From the NCBI GenBank assembly GCA_037132075.1, contig JBAXPV010000055.1:1-17300 (forward strand): DNA of 17,300 nucleotides, in the 5' to 3' direction. Each line of letters begins with the position of its first letter. Position 1 is the stretch's first letter. Origin of the DNA: JBAXPV01 sp037132075 (GTDB taxonomy: Bacteria > Bacteroidota > Bacteroidia > Bacteroidales > CAIXZF01). Of this stretch, positions 1 through 7,500 are shown one piece after another. Under the pieces are notes generated by a model. That model did not search any database, was not told the DNA's origin, and was given only the letters and a program-made list of their open reading frames with translations. Both the position numbers and the translations under genes were made by a program.

Positions 1-32
1 ACAGTTTATCGACAAGGCACTGCTAGGCTAAC

Positions 33-491
33 ATGGGGTTGGTGGGGTGGATACGAACGCAATGCTATACAACGGTAACAGATATAACTTCAGAAAAAAA
101 GGCAGAAAAGGCATTGAAATACTCATTGTCGACGCTGGAAGCCACGATAGAATCGATTTACAATGGAATTCTTGTTGTTAGTATGCAGGGTAAGGTAATC
201 AGGACCAATTCTCTATTCGCACAGATGTGGGACATACCTGCTGAAGTTTTATCCTCAGGGGAGGATAAAGCTCTTTTGGATTATGTTTTTAATCAGCTTT
301 CTGACCCACAAGAGTTTTTATCAAAAGTCGATGAAATATATAAAAATGCTGAAATTGAGACTTTTGTTCAGATTCTTTTAAAGGATGGGCGGATTTTCGA
401 ACGTATTTCAAAACCCATGCATCTTGATGGCAGACCAGAGGGAAGAGTATGGTCTTTCCTTGACGTTACAGAACGGACAATTTCAAAATAA
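33..491 (+). CDS. PAS-domain part of a split sensor histidine kinase (N-terminal piece)
   Basis: This 152-aa reading frame encodes the end of one sensor unit followed by a PAS domain. Residues about 17-31 (TDITSEKKAEKAL) look like the tail of a preceding PAS/PAC unit plus the usual connector helix. Residues about 32-148 form a PAS fold ending in 'GRVWSFLDVTERTISK', the form seen at the PAS-kinase junction of multi-PAS sensor kinases. PAS domains in such kinases sense small molecules, redox state or light; no ligand can be named here. The frame stops at TAA 489-491. The kinase core starts 6 nt later in the same frame, so the two pieces almost certainly derive from one gene. Upstream, the frame is closed by TAG at 24-26 and the first 15 or so residues fit a PAC end poorly. 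The 5' boundary is therefore uncertain, and a second lesion or an upstream part outside the window is possible. The ATG at 33 is only the first available start. Confidence 0.6.
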   Translation: MGLVGWIRTQCYTTVTDITSEKKAEKALKYSLSTLEATIESIYNGILVVSMQGKVIRTNSLFAQMWDIPAEVLSSGEDKALLDYVFNQLSDPQEFLSKVDEIYKNAEIETFVQILLKDGRIFERISKPMHLDGRPEGRVWSFLDVTERTISK

Positions 492-497
492 AAATTA

Positions 498-1196
498 GTG
501 CAGTTAATTTCTGAAAAAGACAAGTTTTTCTCTATCATTGCCCATGATCTGCGAAGCCCGCTCACTACCTTTCTAGGTTTTACGCAATTGCTGGAGGCAG
601 AGCTTGACACCATGACATTAAAAGAAATTCAATTGATCGCAAAGAGTATGAGAAGCTCTGCTACCAATCTTTTCAACTTATTGGGAAATTTGTTGGAATG
701 GTCAAGAATGAAAAGAGGTGTAACCCCATTTTTTCCTGATACTTTATTTTTACTTGATACCATAAGTGGAGGTTTGCAAACAATTGCAGACTCGGCGCTT
801 CAAAAGACCATAGCGGTTCAGTATGACATTCCAGGGGATCTGCAAGTATTTGCTGATCAGTTTATGCTGACTTCCACTGTGCGTAACCTCGTTTCAAATG
901 CCGTGAAATTTACCAAGCCTGGCGGTACAATCTCTATTTCAGCAAATTCATCAACTGCCAATTGGGTAACAATGTTTATTAAGGATACAGGCATCGGAAT
1001 GGACCAGGAGACACTTTCAAAGCTCTTTCAACTTGATGGACAAATTAATCGCATAGGCACAGAAGGCGAGCTCAGCACAGGTCTGGGATTGTTGCTCTGC
1101 AAAGAATTTGTTGAAAAACATGGCGGAAGCTTATGGGCTGAGAGTGAAGAAGAGATCGGAAGTACATTTTGTTTTACCTTACCGTTCAAATCATAA
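498..1196 (+). CDS. Histidine kinase core (HisKA plus HATPase_c), C-terminal piece of a split sensor kinase
   Basis: This 232-aa frame holds a complete transmitter module. The dimerisation/phosphoacceptor helix carries 'FFSIIAHDLRSPL' with the phosphorylated histidine at residue 16. The ATPase domain has an N box (N130 and N134 in 'VRNLVSNAVKFT'), a G1 box 'DTGIGM' (D163) and a G2 box 'TGLGL' (194-198). It should autophosphorylate the histidine and pass phosphate to a response regulator, but none is encoded in the window and no receiver domain is attached. The only start is a GTG at 498, placed almost on top of the phosphoacceptor helix and in frame with the PAS piece ending at 491. Translation might restart there, but the simplest reading is a nonsense mutation (or sequence error) in one PAS-kinase gene. 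The TAA at 1194-1196 overlaps the end of the convergent U32 gene. Confidence 0.8.
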   Translation: MQLISEKDKFFSIIAHDLRSPLTTFLGFTQLLEAELDTMTLKEIQLIAKSMRSSATNLFNLLGNLLEWSRMKRGVTPFFPDTLFLLDTISGGLQTIADSALQKTIAVQYDIPGDLQVFADQFMLTSTVRNLVSNAVKFTKPGGTISISANSSTANWVTMFIKDTGIGMDQETLSKLFQLDGQINRIGTEGELSTGLGLLLCKEFVEKHGGSLWAESEEEIGSTFCFTLPFKS

Positions 1197-3434
1197 TCCC
1201 TTTACATACTGGCTGAATGTCGTCGGACCGATTTTCTTATTGAGTTCTTGTGCAGACCCGGAATTTCCAGCCAGCAGCTCCTCAAAACACCTGATCATCA
1301 AAGGCTTTGCAGGCTCAACGACTGATTTCGTTTCTATATCCCTTAAATCAATAAGGTAAGTGGAGAAATAGTCTGGAATGTCAGTTACAATGGCTGTATT
1401 CAGATAATGAGACTCATGGTAGACATGATGATAGTTTCCTTTCGTTTTGCTGATCAAAGAGGATACTGACTTTAAATCGGTGATGGAAGCAGACTTCTCA
1501 CAGTTAGAGATGCAAGTATCGTCAATTCTGTTTTTCTCGCAAGCTGTGACCTGGTGAAACAGGCATTGCCGGCTTGTCATCAGCTCGATCGGATGGTAAA
1601 TGCTAAAGAATAAATCAAAATCTGCCGGTTTTTTAATTGATTTAATCTGTGCATAATTAATTTCATTAGAGATAAATGCGCCAGAACAATTAAAGTTAAG
1701 CTTTAAAGATAATAAACTAAAGGAGTTGACAATATTCATAAAAGGACCTGCGATCCACTTGATTCCCTGCGTATGTGCCTCATTAGCGATACCAGTATTA
1801 TTGCTCACAATTAACTCCGGGTTCAACTGCCTGAGCAGGGATACCGCAGCTGTATAATCGTCACCGATGAGAACCGCAGGAAACCAGGGAATCAGCCTTT
1901 TGTTATTCCTGAACAGCGCCAATAATTCGTCTGATTCATCTTTAAAACAATTGGGGATTTGAAAATAGATGCTTGCCGATGTCTCCTCTAAAAGGTATAG
2001 GTCATCTTTGGATGCTATTAATACGGTAAGATTTGGCTTAATCGTAGTTGTGTTGTGTTTTGTAAGCACAGGAACATCAATGGGGGCAAGCGTTTCTCTT
2101 GCTCCATTCAGGATGAATAGTATGTTGTTCTTTAGTGATGTGAGTTCTTTAAATGGTAAAGAGAGGTTTTGCTGAAGCGATTCTGTATCAATGTGTTCAA
2201 TAAAATATTCAGTCTCATTTAAGGCTTTCAGTCTTTTTAAGATCATCTCGTGGTCAAGTGATTCTGTGAATACCTTAATAAGTTTGCTTTCAGAAAACAC
2301 AGAAAATGAGGCATCAGGCGTATTCACAGTTATTTCCAAACGGCTTCCCTCCTCCCCTGCAAGTCGTATAAACAAAGGTGCTTTGGCACTATTTAGTTGT
2401 TTGATTTCAGCTTCCAGCGAATTGATGATTCCTGTTCTTTCATGGTAAATATCGCCCTTTGCTTTTTCCAGGCTTTCTTCTGTGGAAGCTTCGGTAAGGC
2501 CTGATAAATGAATAGCTGAATGATCCCGTGGATTGTCAATGAACATATCTTTGCTGAGTTTCCCGCTCAGGAAATCATTGGAGAAATCACGGTTAAAGAC
2601 TTTATAAAGTGCAGTATTGTCTTTGTTTACTTCGTGGGTATGGTAAAAATGATCGAGTTGTTTTCTCCAGGCATCAACGACAGTAAACACATAATGAAAT
2701 TTCTTGATCCGGCCTTCAATTTTGATGGAATCAACACCAGCCTCAGCCAGTGCGCGCAGATCACCATAAGCGGAATTGTCTTTCAGGTTTAGCGGGAAGT
2801 CTTTGCCTGTGGGTGTTCTCAGATACTGATCACGGCAAGGCTGGCTACAACGTCCGCGATTCCCGGAGTTTCCTGAGTGAACAGAGCTCATATAACATTG
2901 GCCAGAGAAAGAGATACAATTGGAGTCGTGCACGAAGACTTCTGCCAGCATATTTTTCATATGACAAACGGCAGTCAGGTCTTTTATCTCATGAATATTG
3001 ATTTCACGTGACAGATTGATTCTTGTTACAGCCATTTTGCATAAAAAGCTGACCTGGCCTGGATTGTGTGTTGTAAGCTGGGTTGAGGCATGGATTTTAA
3101 GTTGCTTGAAATATGTGGATAAGATATATAACAAGCCCAGATCCTGGACAATAATTCCATCAATACTGGTATTGACTAATTTATTCAGCAGCTTAAACAG
3201 TGCAGGAATTTCGCTCTCAACGATAATAATGTTCAGCGTAAGAAAAACCTGGCAGTTGTTTTTGTGTGCGAGCTGCAAGATCCCCTGCAAGTCATCAAAG
3301 CTGATATTTACCGCCCGATTTCTGGCATTAAACCTGTCGAGGCCACAGTAAACGGCATCAGCGCCGGCAAGAATTGCTGCTTTAATGGAATCAAGGTCTC
3401 CGCCGGGGGCAAGCAATTCGATGGTTTTTTGCAT
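1191..3434 (-). CDS. U32 family protein (collagenase-like peptidase / RNA-hydroxylation factor, RlhA-TrhP type)
   Basis: This 747-aa protein begins 'IELLAPGGDLDSIKAAI', the typical U32 N-terminus of a TIM-barrel-like domain. The U32 signature lies at residues about 165-200: E165-V-F, then cysteines C173, C180, C196 and C200 with spacing C-x6-C-x15-C-x3-C. That matches the iron-sulfur-type cysteine set known in the E. coli homologues TrhP (YegQ, tRNA 5-hydroxyuridine) and RlhA (YdcP, 23S rRNA 5-hydroxycytidine). Length (RlhA is about 650 aa) and the long C-terminal extension resemble the RlhA type. A second cysteine cluster (C-x7-C-x8-C-x3-C in 'CLFHQVTACEKN...CISNC') lies near the C-terminus and may bind another metal. 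Members are often annotated as peptidases; the role in prephenate-dependent RNA hydroxylation is known for E. coli and only inferred here. It is cytoplasmic, with no signal peptide, and is transcribed divergently from the glycosyltransferase-like gene. Confidence 0.9.
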   Translation of the reverse strand: MQKTIELLAPGGDLDSIKAAILAGADAVYCGLDRFNARNRAVNISFDDLQGILQLAHKNNCQVFLTLNIIIVESEIPALFKLLNKLVNTSIDGIIVQDLGLLYILSTYFKQLKIHASTQLTTHNPGQVSFLCKMAVTRINLSREINIHEIKDLTAVCHMKNMLAEVFVHDSNCISFSGQCYMSSVHSGNSGNRGRCSQPCRDQYLRTPTGKDFPLNLKDNSAYGDLRALAEAGVDSIKIEGRIKKFHYVFTVVDAWRKQLDHFYHTHEVNKDNTALYKVFNRDFSNDFLSGKLSKDMFIDNPRDHSAIHLSGLTEASTEESLEKAKGDIYHERTGIINSLEAEIKQLNSAKAPLFIRLAGEEGSRLEITVNTPDASFSVFSESKLIKVFTESLDHEMILKRLKALNETEYFIEHIDTESLQQNLSLPFKELTSLKNNILFILNGARETLAPIDVPVLTKHNTTTIKPNLTVLIASKDDLYLLEETSASIYFQIPNCFKDESDELLALFRNNKRLIPWFPAVLIGDDYTAAVSLLRQLNPELIVSNNTGIANEAHTQGIKWIAGPFMNIVNSFSLLSLKLNFNCSGAFISNEINYAQIKSIKKPADFDLFFSIYHPIELMTSRQCLFHQVTACEKNRIDDTCISNCEKSASITDLKSVSSLISKTKGNYHHVYHESHYLNTAIVTDIPDYFSTYLIDLRDIETKSVVEPAKPLMIRCFEELLAGNSGSAQELNKKIGPTTFSQYVKGL

Positions 3435-3542
3435 GGGGCAAAAATAGGATTAAAAAATGGGACTCTTTAAGCCTGAATCTTCGTAAAGCTGTTCTTGTGG
3501 GGAAAGAAAGATTTTTAAAGTTTTTATTGGCAAAACAAGGAG

Positions 3543-3556
3543 GGATTCCGGAATCC
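3543..3556. repeat. 14-bp perfect palindrome in the divergent intergenic region
   Basis: GGATTCCGGAATCC is its own reverse complement. It lies 24 nt upstream of the -33 box of the promoter at 3580-3609, between two divergently transcribed genes, which is where an operator would sit. A T-run (aattttttta) follows a few bases later, so a weak hairpin with a CCGG loop is the alternative. Function is unproven. Confidence 0.5.
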
Positions 3557-3579
3557 TGTCAATTTTTTTATGTAGAACC

Positions 3580-3609
3580 TTGACTCAGACGGGAAATAAT
3601 TTACTTTTG
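3580..3609 (+). promoter_or_regulatory. Bacteroidota-type promoter (TTG, 19 nt, TAnnTTTG)
   Basis: TTG at 3580-3582 and TACTTTTG at 3602-3609 are separated by exactly 19 nt. This matches the established Bacteroides -33/-7 consensus for the primary sigma factor. The predicted start of transcription is about 5-8 nt after 3609, leaving a leader of roughly 65-70 nt before the ATG at 3683. It is the best promoter match in the window, even though the gene it serves is truncated. Confidence 0.65.
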
Positions 3610-3682
3610 AAACCACAAAAATTGATTCCAAGATTTCATTCGGTTAAGGGGGTGCTGTTTGATTTGGTTAAGTCCACATGCT

Positions 3683-4516
3683 ATGACCCCAAGAAAACAA
3701 ACAAAAACAGCGGTCCCTTCTGCTGCCCGGGAATTCCCCCCGGAAGCGACGAAGCATCCTTCATTTTTTCCATTGAACAATGTCGCTGTCATTTGCCTGA
3801 TCATCGTGTTTAGCTGCCTCGGGATGTATTTCCGAAGCTTGTCCTATGACTATTCCTATAATGACGATGATGTCATGATCCTGGACAATGCTGCATTTTT
3901 GCACAATCTCTCCAATATCCCCCAAGCCATTGTCTCTGATGCCTGGTTTAAACACCAACAGATAGAGCTTTACAGGCCTCTGCAAAATGTCACTTTCATG
4001 CTGGATGCGGCTTTGGGGAAAGACATCATTTTCTCAACCCATCGGACCAACCTCATCCTCCATATCCTATGTTGCCTGGCAGTGTTTTTCCTCTTACAGC
4101 TGTTCCGCTTTGACCGCAAATATGCCTTGTTCGGGGCCTTGATCTATGCTGTACATTTTCTGTTCCTGCATGCTGTCATCTGGATTCCTGCGCGTGGCGA
4201 TTTGTTGCTGACGCTCAATGCGTTGCTGACCACCATCACCTTTTTATTGATTCTTCGGTCGGGAAAATGGTATCATTATGTATTGAATGTCCTGGCTTTT
4301 GGCCTGGCTTTGTTTTCGAAAGAGTCGGCCATCATGCTGCCGCTTATTTTTGTGGTATACCTAATTCTTTTTTCACGTAAAACTTTGTTTACCAAAGAGA
4401 AGGGCTTGCTGGGAATTTTTTACCTGCTTAAGCACCTCGACCTCCCGGCCAGACATATTGAATTAATCTCTACATTTGCATTTGTGGCAAATTATTATGC
4501 GAGAGATTGTCGTTGA
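3683..4516 (+). pseudogene. Truncated membrane glycosyltransferase-like protein (GT-C / PMT-TMTC type, N-terminal part only)
   Basis: The 277-aa product resembles the N-terminal half of GT-C integral membrane glycosyltransferases such as the PMT/TMTC-like family, which use lipid-linked sugars outside the membrane. Visible marks are a first membrane segment (about 35-52), the acidic loop 'NDDDVMILDN' (DDD at 61-63), 'YRPL' (97-100), 'HRTNLILH' (120-127), 'WIPARGDLL' (167-175), 'SKES' (about 212-215) and several hydrophobic helices. Family members usually exceed 500 residues with many more helices and often C-terminal TPRs. Here similarity fades near nt 4420-4470, and the frame then reads through the promoter and first codons of the UvrA-like gene to a chance stop. 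The ATG at 3683 is preferred to an in-frame TTG at 3659. Although the upstream promoter looks intact, a functional enzyme is unlikely. Confidence 0.65.
4471..4478 (+). promoter_or_regulatory. Candidate -7 box for the UvrA-like gene
   Basis: TACATTTG is an exact TAnnTTTG match lying 18 nt before the ATG at 4497. No TTG is found at the expected 19-nt spacing, so only half of the consensus is present. If real, the UvrA-like gene carries its own promoter inside the tail of the truncated glycosyltransferase frame. Confidence 0.4.
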
Positions 4517-7500
4517 AGGTGCGTATGAGAACAATTTAAAAAATGTTTCGCTTCGTATCCCACATTACCAGCTGATCGTGGTAACAGGGGTTTCAGGAAG
4601 CGGAAAAACCAGTCTTGTCTATGATGTTCTTTGTGCCGAAGGCCAACGGCTGTTTTACGAAAATTTTGCCGGGGGCAGGCATACTTCAACAAAAATATCA
4701 CGACCAAAAGCGTCACGTATTGAAGGCTTATTCCCGGTAATATCCATTGGGCAAAACAATGTTGTCAGAAGTCCGCGCTCTACTGTCGGCACACTTACCG
4801 GCTTGTATGATATGTTTCGCCTGCTCTTTGCCAGGTTGGGAAAGTCCTCCTACCCTGAGCTGCATCCTTACCGCAGCCTGTTTTCATTCAATCTCCCTGA
4901 CGGATATTGCCGCACATGCAAAGGTTTGGGTGTGCAAGATCACATCGACCCAGAGCTGCTGATTGCGGATGCCACATTGACGATCCGGGAAGGGGCATTC
5001 GCCTTAACGACGCCCAATAATTATATCATCTATTCGCAGGTAACCATGGATGTCCTTGACCAGGTTTGCCATGCAGAAGGTTTTAGCGTTGACATCCCAT
5101 GGCAGGATCTGAGTATTGAGCAAAAAAATGTCGTGCTTTATGGTTCAACAAAAATTAAAGTACTCTTTGGAAAGCATCCGCTTGAATCGCGTCTGAAATG
5201 GACCGGGATCACGGCTAAGCCTCGTGAAGAGGATTTTTACAAAGGGATACTGCCTGTTATGGAAGATATCCTTCGACGCGACCGCAATCCAAACATCATG
5301 CGCTTTGCACGTTCACAATCCTGCGAGCATTGCGGCGGAAAAAGACTGAATGAACAAGCACTGTCGTTTCGCCTCTGGGACAGGGACATCGCTGCCTTTG
5401 CAGCCATGAGTATCCGGGAGATCCATTCATTTTTCAGCGGGCTAAGCATGGATGACAATGAATCAGCCATAGTCGGACCTGTTCGGGAGACAATCCTCAA
5501 TCGAAGCAGACTCTTGCTGAGACTTGGCGCCGCTCATCTTTCCCTGGATCGCGAATCTCTGACGCTAAGCAGTGGTGAAGCACAACGCATCCGCCTGGCA
5601 AACCAGGTATCCGGCGAGCTAAGGAATGTACTGTATATCCTCGACGAGCCCAGCGTGGGACTTCATCCCACAGAACACCGAGATCTGCTGGAAGTGCTGC
5701 GCTCATTGGTTGGCAAAGGGAATACCGTTTTATTGGTCGATCACGATGAACAAAGCATCAGGGAAGCCGACTGGATCATCGACATGGGGCCAGGTGCTGG
5801 TGAATCAGGTGGAGAAGTGCTTTTTAATGGTCCTGCAAGCGTATTTTTCGAGGAGCCTCAAGCAGCAAGCATCACCCGGAAGTGCCTTGCCGAAGATAAG
5901 CGGATGATGCCCAAACCGCCGAAAACGGATCGTGGCCTCTTCTTTAGTGTCGCAGAAGCCAACAAAAACAATCTGCAGAACATCTCACCGCGCTTCTTAA
6001 TCAATGCTTTTAACGTAATCACCGGTGTTTCAGGAAGTGGAAAAACGAGCCTTGTTGATTTTCTCCTTGAACATACGCTTAAAAACAAATTGGGCGGGAC
6101 AGCCGTTTTTCGTAAGGTAATTCACCTGGATGCAAGCCCTATCGGACGTACGCCGAACAGCAACCCTGCCACGTATACGGGCATGTCGGATCATATCCGC
6201 GACCTGATGGCATCGCTGCCCGAGGCCCGTCAAAGAGGCTACAAAAAAGGTCAGTTTTCTTTTGTGGTCAAAGGTGGACGTTGCGAGAGCTGCAGTGGCG
6301 CCGGCGTACAGCAAATCGGGATGCATTTCCTGGGAAACGTGGAAGTGCTTTGTGAGGTATGTAATGGCAAGCGCTTTACCGACGAAACCCTGGAAGTTCG
6401 CTATAAGGGACTTAACATATCCGACATCCTTGAGCTGACTGTTGACCAGGCCCACGATTTCTTTGAAGGACAAAAGAAAATTACGGCTATCAGCGGGCTG
6501 CTTTCTGCACTGGGACTCGGCTATCTTAAACTTGGACAGGCTTCGACGACTTTATCGGGCGGAGAAGCGCAACGTGTTAAACTGGCTTTTGAACTCTCTC
6601 GAACTGCTAGCGGACACACTCTCTATATTCTCGATGAACCAACCAGCGGCTTGCATATGGCCGACGTCGAAATTCTGCTTACAGCGCTGAATAAGCTTGT
6701 CGACAACGGGAATACCCTCTTATGCATTGAACACGACCCGGCTTTCATTCTTCAGTCAGACTGGATGGTCGACCTGGGTCCGGGAAGCGCCGGCGAAGGT
6801 GGAAAAATTGTTGCTGAAGGCTTTGTGGAAGTGCTGGCAAATCATCCTGAGTCGCTTACAGCTTTTGAACTCAGGAGATACCTGGCACAGAATACTTCTG
6901 CCAAAAACGAGTCCAAAAACAAATGCACTGCTGAAATAATTGGAGCTCCCCTCCTATTATGCGGCGTAGAGACCAACAACCTCAGAAACATTGACGTGTC
7001 TTTTGCCATCGACAAAATCACAGCAGTGACCGGGCTTTCAGGAAGCGGTAAGTCATCCCTCGTTTATGGAACACTCTATGCCGAAAGCCAACGAAGATTC
7101 TTTGAGGGAATGTCATCACACATAAAACAGTTCTCCGTAAAAGCCGGAAGTCCGGTTCTTGACGATTGCCAGGGATTGATTCCGTCCATTTCCTTACAGA
7201 AGAAAAATGCGGTAAAAAACCCTCGTTCCATCATTGCAACGTATTCAGGACTTTATGATTTATACCGATTGCTGTATAGCAGGCTGGCAAAAGACACAAT
7301 GGATAAGGGAAGGCCAATGTCAACAGCATTCTCATTCAACAGTGAAGCCGGTGCATGCCTTTTTTGTAAAGGGCTGGGCAGCCTCACGGTTTGTGATGCA
7401 GCCAAGCTGATTACATCTCCCGACAGGCCTATTACATCAGGTGCTATGGATGGCACGAAGACCGGCCGTTTCTATGGGGATCCATACGGACAATATGTTG

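Noticed and set aside
3439..3446. TATTTTTG on the minus strand as a -7 box for the U32 gene
   Set aside because: It matches TAnnTTTG but ends only 4 nt before the ATG and has no -33 TTG at 19 nt, so transcription would start at or inside the start codon.
3580..3813. Open frames on both strands across the promoter and start of the glycosyltransferase-like gene
   Set aside because: They overlap a consensus promoter and the transmembrane-encoding frame, and show no domain features.
4476..4496. Upstream ATG as start of the UvrA-like protein
   Set aside because: It adds seven non-conserved residues and overlaps the -7 box TACATTTG. The ATG at 4497 directly begins the conserved UvrA N-terminus.
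6030..6473. 147-codon open frame on the minus strand
   Set aside because: It lies opposite the zinc-finger and Walker A region of the UvrA-like gene, whose frame has continuous family motifs. No motif is seen in the antisense frame.
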